Shown here piece after piece: positions 9,027 through 18,453 of a DNA stretch of 21,952 nucleotides. Where the stretch lies: assembly GCF_000003605.2 (NCBI RefSeq), contig NW_003112477.1, forward strand, positions 167,016 to 188,967, in the 5' to 3' direction. A program made the position numbers and the translations under genes. The notes under the pieces were generated by a model. It saw only the letters and a list, made by a program, of their open reading frames with translations. It was not told the DNA's origin and ran no database searches. The first letter of the stretch is position 1; each line of letters opens with the position of its first letter. The stretch is from Saccoglossus kowalevskii. Its lineage: Eukaryota; Hemichordata; Enteropneusta; Harrimaniidae.

Positions 9027-9624
9027 CAAATAGCGTTGCACAATTTGCTCGTCAATTAGTTGGTTGAGTTCAACTGCCATTGAAATTTATAAATACTTAC
9101 GAAGGGTTTGTTGTTAACGAGATTACTTTTATTATTATTATTTTCCCGAATTGTTTATTTTATTGGAGTATCATAACTAGAAACAAAAGTAACCATCATG
9201 CATTCCATGACGTCACGTTGAAAATGTATCCGGCTTCATACTTTTTGATCGGAAAGCGCAAAGTTGCGAATGTCCGACTCGTACGATGGATGAAGTCTCG
9301 ATGTGACAAGATTGATGAAAACATGGTGCTACCATGGGTAAACTGGTCCAACTTGAACAAACAATCAAAATGAAAACATCAAACAAATAAGTTAGCTAGT
9401 ATTCAACGGCCGAATTAGATATAATATAGTTTAACCAATCTTTTCTAGTGTTTTTTATTTATCGTGAACTAAATACAGTGCGCAACAGTAGCTTGTACTT
9501 TAGTTTATACGGTGAATTTCGTGAAGGCATTACAATTTGTTTTATGAAAAAAATATTTATACATGTCAATGGCAGTTGAGCCAACCAGCCAATCGATGGG
9601 AGCAGTGTGCAATAACGTTATTTG
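9027..9624. mobile_element. About 600-bp element with about 70-bp inverted ends
   Basis: The left arm 9027-9095 (CAAATAGCGTTGCACA ... GTTGGTTGAGTTCAACTGCC ... TATAAATA) is inverted at 9554-9624 (on the minus strand CAAATAACGTTATTGCACA ... GGTTGGCTCAACTGCCATTG ... TATAAATA). The interior holds a 97-codon open frame with no recognisable domain and a TGACGTCA palindrome at 9208-9215. A third arm copy lies at 6921-6988, so the sequence is dispersed. Class undetermined. Confidence 0.65.
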
Positions 9625-10600
9625 AAAACGTTCAATTGTTATTTCACGGGCTAATATTTCGTTTCAGTTTAAATTGTGAAATTTATATGAGTATGGAATG
9701 AATCCCCAATTTTTTTTGGAGGGGGGTCTTATTGTGTTAATTATTGATTTAAAAAATTCTTTTCGAATACTATTTTCTCATTCAATTTCACAGTAATATT
9801 TTCACTGTCATTATTATTTTGACTTTATTTATCAGTTTTCAATATTCAAAATGACATGGGCTGCTACATCATTTTTGTATCTAGATTGTCAGTAAGTCTG
9901 TCTTTTTTTAGTTGTTCCTCTCTTTTTTTTTAACTAGCCCTCTATTCTGAGCTCTTTAATTATTGTTTATGGATTACGAGATCGTTTGATATACATATTT
10001 TGGGCGACTTTTTAAAAATTCGTATTTTGACTATTTTGGGGACAACTGTGCATTTTCTTAGATTTTAGTTCTTCAATGTGTTTATATGAAGGCGATCTGA
10101 TAGAAAAGATTTGTAAAGAAATGTTTTTAAAATAAATTGCTGCTGATTATTGTATAATCTACAATACCGTTATGCGTCTTCCATTCGGAACAACCGTGTC
10201 AGTGGTAATACAACGATTGGCATTGGATTAGCAATTGGTTATTACCATATACTGATTGTTATTACTGCAAAACGTTTTTATTTGAATGGATTATATACTA
10301 GTAGTTGAATTAACTTTTAATAAAGTTGCGTTATGTTTGGATAAATCGCGATTCTATATAGGTTTGCAATTTAATTGGAGTTTAATTAAACACAATTACA
10401 ATTCAATTCAACATAAAATTGCGGTTATTTATTTGAATATATTAATTAGCCATTTTAAAGCATTTCCACTTGTTTCTCATTCAACAGAATTTACTGAAAC
10501 ATGGTACATTACATTAATATGGTCAAAATAAGACATTTCAATGATTTTGCATGCAGTAAACACAATTTTTGCTTTATGTGTAACAGTGAAAGCCGGGTTT
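9625..10600. other. AT-rich interval, no feature seen
   Basis: Low-complexity T- and A-rich DNA. A plus-strand frame at 10286-10531 has no domain or splice support. Confidence 0.45.
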
Positions 10601-10641
10601 ACCGCGAAACAAACACGCCTAATTATTGCTTGTTTCGCGGT
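10601..10641. repeat. Perfect 12-bp GC-containing hairpin
   Basis: ACCGCGAAACAA (10601-10612) and TTGTTTCGCGGT (10630-10641) with a 17-nt loop. The CpG-containing stem stands out in AT-rich flanks. Confidence 0.85.
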
Positions 10642-10782
10642 TTTATATAATCTGTAAAACATGTACAAGTATAAAAAAAAATTGTTGCTTTGACGACGAT
10701 TCACGGACCACCGACTTCGAAATGTTCCATCCAGGTCAGACATCGCCCTCTAGCACCAATCTCCCCATTTCCCAGTTCTATT

Positions 10783-11013
10783 TAGGGGTTGACCATTAGA
10801 AACTCTGTCGGTGATGGCAGAATGAACAAGAAAAAATAAAATCAATAAAAAAATCTGCACGCCTATTACTCTGGAAATATTATACACAGTGGAAACAAAA
10901 AAAGGTAGAGCGAATTCATCATAGAAAAATGTAGCACGAAACTAAGCGAAGAAAAAACATTTTGCATAGTGTTTCTTCCATCACCCATGCAGAGTTTCTA
11001 ATGGTCCGTCCTA
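10783..11013. mobile_element. 231-bp MITE-like element
   Basis: Left end TAGGGGTTGACCATTAGAAA then CTCTGTCGGTGATGG. Right end, inverted, TAGGACGGACCATTAGAAAC then TCTGCATGGGTGATGG. The inverted repeats are about 36 bp with small gaps. The interior is A-rich and non-coding. It lies about 380 bp upstream of the inferred GCC2-like transcription start, so it may border or modify that promoter. Confidence 0.75.
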
Positions 11014-11299
11014 GTCCCTTACTCGGAAAAATCGTGATACCGGAAATACAACAGAAATGAAAGCAGCCTGATCTATTTTACCATAGGGGGTTCCATTCTA
11101 ATGATGCTAAAGCCTCGAGAGAATACGTCAACATAAAATATTTAAAAATACCAAAGATTTATAAAATAAAACATTTAGCCACCATATATTTATTTATCAT
11201 TATAAATGATAAATCAATGAAAGGGATTGTCACTTATATACGAGTCTTCTCATTCCAATTTGAATCTAATACAATTACAAAATCTTGGTTGGTATCGCC

Positions 11300-11539
11300 C
11301 ATACTATCAATAACTGCGCAGTCTCAGTCCACGTAATTTTGTGGGTACGTCTCTGTGAACGTGTTTTCTGCGTAGAAGTTTTTTTCTATTCAGTCTGTAC
11401 CCGTCTTTTTATGTAGAATTTAGCAGTGCAGCAACTGCTCTATATCACAGGTCAGTATTTCCAATCACTTAAGTACCACTTATTGAAAGAAAATTCGAAT
11501 TGTCTACCTGATAACGTGATCAGACTACCGTGTGACACG
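11300..11539 (+). promoter_or_regulatory. CpG-containing promoter / 5' UTR of the GCC2-like gene
   Basis: CpGs are frequent here compared with the surrounding AT-rich DNA, and they continue into intron 1 to about 11.95 kb. A TCAGTC initiator-like match lies at 11390-11395, placing a possible start of transcription near 11392, about 150 nt before the ATG. A CTGCGCAG palindrome (about 11313-11320) resembles half of an NRF1 site. The ATGATGGCGGCGG at the start codon matches the YY1 core (ATGGCGGC). No TATA box is seen in the expected place. Promoter assignment is inferred from composition and position. Confidence 0.5.
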
Positions 11540-11551
11540 ATGATGGCGGCG
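11540..11551 (+). CDS. GCC2: GCC2-like golgin, coding exon 1 (start)
   Basis: First coding exon of the golgin: only four codons (Met-Met-Ala-Ala), then a donor GTGAGT at 11552. The exon ends in phase 0, and the next exon (17924) opens in phase 0 with Thr-Glu-Asn, so the join is in frame. Two adjacent ATGs are possible starts. The second (11543) has the stronger context, with A at -3 and G at +4. The surrounding 11.3-11.95 kb is clearly richer in CpG than the rest of the window, as expected of a promoter and first exon. Intron 1 would be 6372 nt. Assignment of this tiny exon rests on phase, donor quality, CpG context and the absence of a better start next to exon 2; no transcript evidence is available. 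An unseen alternative first exon cannot be excluded. Confidence 0.6.
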
Positions 11552-12445
11552 GTGAGTAACATAACAACACAACTCAACTTGGTGGTCGAAATATAAACAC
11601 AGGTCACAAGGTCGGAGGTTTTTGGTTTTAAGGTATCGACACTGTCTTGATATTAAAGGAGCCAGTGTCACTCACCCAGATGCATGATGACCTTCATCTG
11701 TTATACCTGGTGATTTATTCTCCGGGTGATTGACGAGGATTTATCCAGTGCCGGGTGACCAATTAACAAGGGATCACAACGATGTATGTCAGTGCTGTCA
11801 CGTTTAACCGTGGTGCTGTGCATGTGGATACCGTCATCTCGGCGGTGAGGTCTATGTCATTGTCAATCGTTGTACTGTGCGAAAGATCGTGGACGGTGAT
11901 TGTAGCCGAGTATACATTGCAAAATATGGGCGATTCATAGAAACAAGGATCTATAAGATAAGGATATACAACTGACTTGTACGGCCGTCAGTGATATGCG
12001 ATAAATATCCTATGCATGCAAGTTCCCTATGCGCTTTTGCATCACAGAAATATAAAGTGTAAATTTTGGAAAGGGTAGATTATCAATCTATTAAAAACAA
12101 AAATTAACAAACGTAATGCATTCATTACGAATATGCTTTTTTGTGATGATCTTGTAATTTGTGCGACTATTAGGATGTTCATTGCTAATCACACCAATTG
12201 CATACGCTTATCTTACAAATCCTTCATAGCAATGAATAATTATATTAAATTTTGTTTACATCAGGGGCTCACTAATAAGTAATTAGGAGCTGCAATAAAA
12301 TTACTGAAAAAAAGCACATACTATATAAATGGAAAAAGGAACAGACCATTTAAAACTTAAAGGAAGTACAAAAAATGAAACTTTAAAACTAAAGAAAATA
12401 CAAAAAATGGATCTTTTAAACTTAAAGTAAATACAGGAAATAAAT

Positions 12446-13570
12446 CTAATCTACATAATCTTTTCTATAATCCATGGCTTCAATAAGAAATCTTTTCACA
12501 GCTTCTTCTTCATCAATTTCTTCACATATCTCATGATTGTAATGCTGGGTGCTATCACCTAAAAAAAGACATACTGTGGAATACTTTATTTTCGCTGGAA
12601 TTAATTTTCGCTGAAAAGGCTTTTTGGGCGTTTTGTATGGAATTTATTTTCACTGATTTTTGATGAGTTAATGTGAAATATAGGAAAAAAACTATATTCG
12701 CTGGATTTTATTTTCACAGAATCTTCCCTTCAGCGAAAATAGCGAAAATAAATTCCAAGTGAAAATAAAGTATTCTACAGTAATAATGCTTTACCCTTTG
12801 TAATATCTTCATAAAGATTTTTATATAGGAAATCATGACTAATATTTTTCATCATAATATCCCTATGTTCTTTGTAGCTTTCACACTCTAGAACAAAGTG
12901 TTCTAGAGTTTCATCACCTTTCTTGCAGCATGGACATGTACAATCACTATTGACATTTGCCCACTTTCTTTTCTCATACGCTAGACCTAGAATGTGTGGC
13001 CTTGCTTTGAATTTAAGCTGGACACCTTTATAATTTTCAACTGATTTTAAATATTTTTCACAATGCTTGATCCCGGTTTTAAATTTCATGTAGTGGATCA
13101 GACCAAAGACATTCTATTGTCTTTGATCAGACTTGATTTGTTTGCATGTTTTTTCACCACTTATCTTCATCGAATCAAATATTTCCAGAGCTTTTTTAAT
13201 TTTTTGCGGACTAAAGATCTACACTTTTTATGATATCATGAATACATTTTGGCCAGTTCCAGGACATTCTGAAAGTTGTGTTGTTTTTTGTTATTTTCAT
13301 CTTTTTGATCATTCAAAACATTAAAAATAACTTTCAGCCATCTGGAATCTGACATATCACACAGTCTTTGGTAATATTTTAGTTTCATGATATCTAGTCT
13401 ACATCTCATTGTGAACAACCCCAAATCAACAAGGACAGCTTCATTTGCAGTATTTCAGCATGCACCTAGAGTAAATTTTCCTTTCTAAACTCTCCATATT
13501 TGTCCCACTAAGTATCAGGATTTCCCTAGCATACTCCATGGAGGTAAAACGAGAAGGAGTCACAGCCAAG
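12446..13570 (-). pseudogene. Non-LTR retrotransposon (LINE) ORF2 3' half, decayed
   Basis: Minus-strand segments in several frames resemble the region after the reverse transcriptase core of a LINE. One is ANEAVLVDLGLFTMRCRLDI followed by MKLKYYQRLCDMSDSRWLK. Further on comes CPCCKKGDETLEHFVLEC, a zinc knuckle with C-x2-C-x8-H-x4-C spacing, and then an acidic C-terminus ending at TAG 12448-12446. An in-frame TGA (13457-13455), an in-frame TAG (13116-13114) and frame changes near 13.2 and 13.48 kb show it is dead. A MITE at 12574-12780 splits it near the C-terminus. The catalytic RT domain and endonuclease are absent, so the copy is 5'-truncated. The clade cannot be named. It lies antisense in GCC2 intron 1. 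The 3' UTR probably continues to about 12.15 kb with A-rich plus-strand repeats. Confidence 0.8.
12574..12780. mobile_element. MITE-like element M1, copy 2, nested in the LINE
   Basis: 207 bp from CTGTGGAATACTTTATTTTC to GAAAATAAAGTATTCTACAG, inverted ends with internal GCGAAAAT words. TA is present on both sides (12572-12573 and 12781-12782). Removing the element plus one TA leaves the flanking LINE codons in one continuous frame (Lys-Ala-Leu-Leu / Cys-Leu-Phe-Leu-Gly-Asp), which fixes the insertion boundaries. It is the same family, opposite strand, as 4100-4289. Confidence 0.9.
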
Positions 13571-13760
13571 CTTAGATCAAAGGTACCAGGATGGTCCCCG
13601 CTGTTTGTACATAGATCAGGTAGTTTATTTGCCGAACGGACCAAGGAGGACAGTTTCCGCTTAGCGCAGTGAGGATTACGATGCATTAGCATACTACGGA
13701 CGCCTTCGACAGCATTCTGTGATTTTCGTGACAATTCTAGTCAAATTCTTATAAACAAGT

Positions 13761-13949
13761 ATGGCGACAATCGATAACGCGCACGAGTTTGACTACGATG
13801 CTGAAACTGCTATATGCTTCAATTCAGAAGACGTAAACGAAGTCGGAGAGCATATTACAGACAAAGAATTGTTTTGCATATGCTGTAAACAAAAAGATTG
13901 CCCGAAAACAAAAAATGCAGCTAATTTTTACCTCCATGCACTGCCATAG
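13761..13949 (+). CDS. Small ORF of unknown function (possible gene fragment)
   Basis: A 62-codon frame starting MATIDNAHEFDYDAETAICF with a favourable start context (A at -3, G at +4). CpG density at the start is higher than in nearby intron DNA. The product is acidic and contains a Cys cluster (CICCKQKDC) near the C-terminus that could bind metal. I do not recognise a family. It lies on the strand opposite the LINE remnant, about 190 nt beyond its recognisable part, and inside GCC2 intron 1. It could be a first exon (a GTAAAC donor-like site follows GAAGAC at about 13831), a small retrogene, or part of an unidentified transposon whose other parts are lost. Confidence 0.3.
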   Translation: MATIDNAHEFDYDAETAICFNSEDVNEVGEHITDKELFCICCKQKDCPKTKNAANFYLHALP

Positions 13950-14680
13950 GAAGTAGGACATACACGGGATATAAACTTCAAAAAGTGTCATTTCGAACCT
14001 CAAAATTCAGTCTCTGGTACAACGCGGTGCACCATTGCAAAGATCATTAAACAAGCTTTATTTTGGACTAAAAAACAGTACTAGCAAGGTTTCGAAACAT
14101 TACCATATTGCCGATTCAATAATACAACGGAAAATTTTCTGAAAAACGACAAATTACAGAAAAAACTTAACAAGAAATTCTCTAATTTTCAAAATTCCAA
14201 CGTTCCCGTTCTCACAAACACAATTCCTCTACGTATAAAATATCTGCGCATGCTTTATGTCCTTTAAGATTCACTGTGACACCGTAAAACAAGACCTTGG
14301 AGTGTGTACTGTACGTAGCAACGCTTGAGGGTAAATGGCGCGTCGGCGACGATCCTGGGGTGAAAGGACGATAAGACAAAGGGAATTATAGGATTAAACT
14401 TGGCTAAAACAAAAGATGTTTAGAAGGATTATTTTGGCTGTGACTCCTTCTCTTTTTACCTCCATGCATACTCTAAAGTTGGCCTTAATACCTCGTTCCA
14501 TAATGACAAACAATATTCTACTCTATTATATCATATGTTTCCTAAATTTAACTGCAATATCTCAGGCACTGTTGGGATATGCATGATATTGTAGTCATTG
14601 GATGAGAACTATAACTAACTGTAACAAGCCGGTAGGCTGGAAATAAAATAAATAAATCATACGTGAAAACACTGAAAATT
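13950..14680. other. Intron interval, no feature seen
   Basis: Contains short CpG-containing stretches (13980-14040, 14330-14370) but no frame or repeat that I can support. Confidence 0.4.
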
Positions 14681-14704
14681 TACACACACAGACACACACA
14701 CACA
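14681..14704. repeat. CA/GACA microsatellite
   Basis: ACACACACAGACACACACAC-type tract, short and nearly perfect. Confidence 0.9.
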
Positions 14705-14921
14705 AAACGACAAAAGTGATTATAAGGGCAATCCTAGCGGAGCGGATCGCCAATAACTTGCACAGTTGCAGATACAAACATACAACTTGTACATGTACTA
14801 TATTTGCATTGTCAGACAAGGTATCATTATGACTGTAATATCAAGTTATCATATATAGTCCTGATTTCATTCAATATTTATAATTGTTTATATGATTTTT
14901 CATGTAATAAATGCAATTTTT

Positions 14922-16156
14922 AGTCCCCGTTCAGACGCAGTCCGAAAACGGGGACTTATGTTTTGACCTCCGTGTGTCCGTGCGTGCGTGCGGACCTATA
15001 TCTTAGAAATGCCTGGACCAATCACAATCAAACTTCGCACATACATCATACATGATATTATACATATGCACATCAATTTGTTTCACGATCTGATTCAAGA
15101 TAGCCGAATGACGGCCATTGTTGTGCTAAAAAATCCTAAAAATCAAGCATTTCTCGGCTGTTTACAGATGGACTTTGCTCAAACTTGGTATATACATTAG
15201 ACGTTATGGGACCTTGATGCAAATAATTTTGTTTTTCAGATAAGATTCAAAATGGCCGACTGGCAGTCATTTTGTTTTAATGAATGTGGCTCTCATGCCA
15301 TATCTCTGACTTGCTTTCACTGATTATATTCAAATTTTAAATATTCATTATACATGATGTCATAGATAGACAGATATATTGTTTCGACGATCCTATTCAA
15401 AATGGCCAAATGGTGGCCATTTTTGTGCTAAAAAATCATCAAATATCAAGCATTTATGGATGGATTTCGTTCAAACTTGGTACATATATTAGACATTCCA
15501 GGTTCCTGATGCACATTTATTTTTCAGATCGGATTCAAAATGGCTGTCTGGTGGCCATTTTGTTTTAATGAATGGGCTTCTAGACCCATATCTCCAACTT
15601 GTTTTGCCTGATTATATTCAAATTTTAAATATTCATTATACATCATGTCATAGATAAACAGATATATTGGTTTGACGATCCTATTCAAAATGCCTGAATG
15701 GTGGTCATTTTTGTGCTAAAAAATCATCATATATCAAGCATTTCTGGCATTTATGGATGGATTTTGTTCAAACTTGGTACATACATTCGACGGGTTCCTG
15801 ATGCACGTCATTTTATTTTTCAGATTGGATTCAAAATGGCTGACTGATGGCCATTTTGCTTTAATGATTGGGGTTCTAGAGCCATATCTCTTAAATGCTT
15901 TGACTGATTATATTCAAATTTTATATATTCGTTATACATCATGTCATATATATACATGTATTCAAAATGGCTGATTTTGAATGCTGTTCCAGAGCAATAT
16001 CTCTCAATATGGACAAGTACTTGTTTGATGATCAGATACAAATGTCAATCATTTTAATGTCAAAAAATCATATTCCTGACATGGTTAATATTCCAGCTAT
16101 ATTACTACATGTATAAACAAAACTATATATCTTAAATTTGATAACTAATGGGGACT
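14922..16156 (+). mobile_element. Element B: hairpin-capped element with about 150-bp tandem units
   Basis: The left end is a perfect 10-bp hairpin, AGTCCCCGTT (14922-14931) with AACGGGGACT (14947-14956). It is followed by GTGTGTCCGTGCGTGCGTGC. Then come seven units marked by ATTCAAAATGG-like starts at 15093, 15245, 15395, 15533, 15683, 15831 and 15960, spaced 129-152 bp. Alternate units are more alike (TGATTATATTCAAATTTTA at 15321, 15609, 15905), giving a higher-order period of about 290. Most units contain a GGCC-type inverted pair (CAAAATGGC ... GCCATTTTG). The right end, AATGGGGACT (16147-16156), is the inverse of the left end with one mismatch. No transposase is present, so the element is non-autonomous. 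Confidence 0.8.
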
Positions 16157-16180
16157 GTGCCATGCATGGCTTGTTGCTTT

Positions 16181-16251
16181 GTGTATTGGAGATGTGCTTC
16201 TAATATAGTAAATACAATATTAATTATTAGTGCCACATGCCTCCAATACAC
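16181..16251. repeat. 71-bp palindrome
   Basis: GTGTATTGGAG (16181-16191) and CTCCAATACAC (16241-16251), with further pairing inside (CTAATA against TATTAG-like segments). It starts 25 bp beyond the right end of element B and may be a separate small foldback. Confidence 0.75.
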
Positions 16252-17923
16252 ACAAAACTTCTTTATAAGCTGCTTTCTCTGATTCAAATTTAGTACAAAG
16301 ACAAAACATAATAGGTTGTATGTTCACCATTACTTTTGAATTTTGATGAACTTTATAACTGACTTTTTGTAAAAAAAGGAAACTAAACACAACATTTGGA
16401 AGTCAGTTTTTAAAAAATGATTTATTTTCCATGTTTCCCCAAACATTTCTCAAACATATCTTGAATGATTTTGTTCAAAGTAGACAAGGCAAGACCTAAT
16501 GGTATGTATTTTGTTTTGATGACCTGTTACCGACTGGTGGCCATTTTTGTTTCAAAAACATGTCAGAAAGTCATCAGTGGTGTGAGCAGCTGTCTGTTGC
16601 CTGTCAACCTTTTTGACAGGAAACATTTTATTAATTTATTGTTTTAGTTCTTTGTCAAATATTATACCAAAAAGCACCCGAGAATATTTTCTGCAGGCAC
16701 TTTCAAATTCCCGCAGGATTTCTCTGCATGTCATCAACTATTTCTCATGTTTGCCGGATCTGGTTTAATTCAAACTAGGTTTGTTTCTTATTTGACACAT
16801 TTGATACAATACATATGTGTTAAAATATGACAATCTAGCTATTTATGATATCCAAAGTCATATATTTCTTGCTTAAAGATTGAGGACTGTATCATTTATG
16901 CAGTGTACCAAAATAGCATTTAAAACTCGGTGAAAAAACAGTGCAACTAGTATGTAATATTGTATGGCATCAATTGTTTTATTTAAAGAATATATTATTG
17001 ACTATCAATCATGCAAGAACAGTATCTGCCACTAAATATAAATACCCACTTCACTTTTATTAAATTTTTTCTGTAAATAGAGAGAAAATTGTTAAAGTAA
17101 ATTTTGAGTCACCGGTGCTATAGGCAGTTTATTCTCCCTTAATTGCATGCAACCGCTTTGTCCCTGCTAGTGTTGTGTGTATAATCCGTTTATAATCCTT
17201 GCTGCATGTATATGATATACCAATACTAGTAGTTCAGATTTACCATTGTGTTACCATGGTGACTTGCAGCATGTGACATTTTGAGTGTGATTATTTATGT
17301 TTGTAACAGATTGTGGGTATATTATAAATTGTTCACTTTTATATTTGTAATGAAATCAGAATACTGAACCAACATAAGTATCGATAATTTGTTCAGACCT
17401 TTAATATTTTATTTTTAAACCTCATATTTTTCTTTTATTAAAAACTTATCAATACTGACTCTATGTTTATACTAAGACAATAAAATATTACTTAAAATAA
17501 ATGTAATTATATTTGTGGATAACGATCTAATTTTTTTAAAACTAATAATAACATGATTTAAATAAATATGATTGGAGACATTTACAATTTGAAAATGAAC
17601 ATAAACATGGGTAATTTATTTTACTTTACATATACTGGTAAACAGTATTATATTTTTTTGAAATAGGCATCACAAGTAACAGACAGATAAGTGCGATTCC
17701 TACTAAAAATTAACACCTTTTCTGTTCATCGTACATGTGGGAGAACCAGACTAGTGTACATCTGTTTCAATAAATCTGCCTATCAGAAATCTATCAGGCA
17801 TAGATTTTGATTTTTGTGAACAATTTTTAAAATAAGATTTTTAGGAGAAAAGAATATTAAAATTTTTTTAGCATGGTTGCAGACACAACTATACCAGCAC
17901 TAATATAATGTTGGTGTTTACAG

Positions 17924-18061
17924 ACTGAGAATGAAGACTGGGGAGAATGGAATGAAGCATCTCTAGGAAAACGTACAACCACAAAAACAATGAGTGAACA
18001 CGATAAAGATGCTCCACCAGCTGGAGAGGGGGCTACAAAAAACACCCCACAAAAAGGCAAG
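17924..18061 (+). CDS. GCC2: GCC2-like golgin, coding exon 2
   Basis: A 46-codon exon preceded by TTTACAG and followed by GTAGGA, phase 0 at both ends. It encodes residues 5-50, counting from the ATG at 11540. The first part is acidic and contains the motif Asp-Trp-Gly-Glu-Trp (D9-W13) inside a Glu/Asp/Asn stretch. The rest is a Lys/Thr/Pro/Ala-rich low-complexity linker that looks disordered. The exon supplies the N-terminal tail ahead of the conserved golgin segment in exon 3. The WGEW core fits the aromatic-Gly-[Pro/Asp/Glu]-aromatic pattern known for ligands of the AP-1 gamma-ear and GGA GAE domains; binding is inferred, not shown. The 121-nt intron 2 follows. The exon is supported by good splice sites and a frame open across the whole length. 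Confidence 0.75.
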
Positions 18062-18182
18062 GTAGGATATCCCAGAGTAGGCTATCACTCTGTCTATGAT
18101 CATTCACATTTACTGGAATTTCACAAAATGATATATAATTGCTGATCAGTTTATAGTAATCCGTACTTGTTATTGGTTTCAG

Positions 18183-18267
18183 TTGGAGTCACTTGCACGA
18201 GATGATCTTATCAAGTATGTTAAGAAACAAACCATGATTATGCAGAAAATGAAGGCCAAGTGTGATG
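18183..18267 (+). CDS. GCC2: GCC2-like golgin, coding exon 3 (conserved N-terminal motif)
   Basis: An 85-nt exon bounded by GGTTTCAG and GTAAGA, entering in phase 0 and leaving after one base of a codon. It encodes residues 51-78, including KLESLARDDLIKYVKKQ when the last Lys of exon 2 is counted. This closely resembles the N-terminus of vertebrate GCC2/GCC185 as I remember it (KLETLPKEDLIKFAKKQ), followed by a Lys/Met/Gln-rich helix start. GCC2 proteins are long coiled-coil golgins anchored at the trans-Golgi by a C-terminal GRIP domain that binds Arl1-type GTPase. They help tether endosome-derived vesicles. The GRIP domain would be encoded beyond the window. GCC1 and other GRIP golgins fit less well by eye. 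This exon is the main basis for the family call. Confidence 0.82.
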
Positions 18268-18376
18268 GTAAGATGTTTTCCAATGTATATTAAAATACTT
18301 TATGATGTCACTTTTGTGATAAACTTTCTTCTGTATAGCAAAGTGCCTTATATATATATCTACTTTCTTCAAATAG

Positions 18377-18453
18377 ATTTGACTAAGAAATGCCAGGGAC
18401 TTGAAAAAGAGAAAACCAACCCTGCAGGAAGCCAAGATCAAGAAAAAATTAAG
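18377..18453 (+). CDS. GCC2: GCC2-like golgin, coding exon 4
   Basis: A 77-nt exon preceded by TTCAAATAG and followed by GTAAAT. It completes the Asp codon split with exon 3 (residue 79) and ends in phase 0 after Ile-Lys (residue 104). It encodes the start of the coiled coil (Leu-Thr-Lys-Lys-Cys-Gln, then Glu/Lys-rich) and a Gly/Ser/Gln break, like the charged segment after the conserved motif in vertebrate GCC2. Intron 3 is only 109 nt. Intron 4, 2147 nt, carries a repeat element at 19393-19934. The phase match with exon 3 and the exact codon repair at the junction give good support. Confidence 0.8.

Larger units (their letters stand above)
11552..17923 (+). other. Intron 1 of the GCC2-like gene
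   Basis: A 6372-nt intron between coding exons 1 and 2 (GTGAGT to TTTACAG). The first 400 nt remain CpG-rich and could hold downstream promoter elements. The rest holds a minus-strand LINE remnant split by a MITE, a short plus-strand ORF at 13761, a CA/GA-type microsatellite at 14681, the tandem-unit element at 14922-16156 and a small palindrome at 16181-16251. From 16252 to 17923 I see only AT-rich DNA with a short CGACTGGTGGCCATTTTTGT piece related to the tandem-unit element near 16531-16551. Confidence 0.55.

Noticed and set aside
9208-9215. TGACGTCA palindrome as a functional CRE.
   Set aside because: A single 8-bp match inside a repeat element, with no promoter nearby, is not enough to call a regulatory site.
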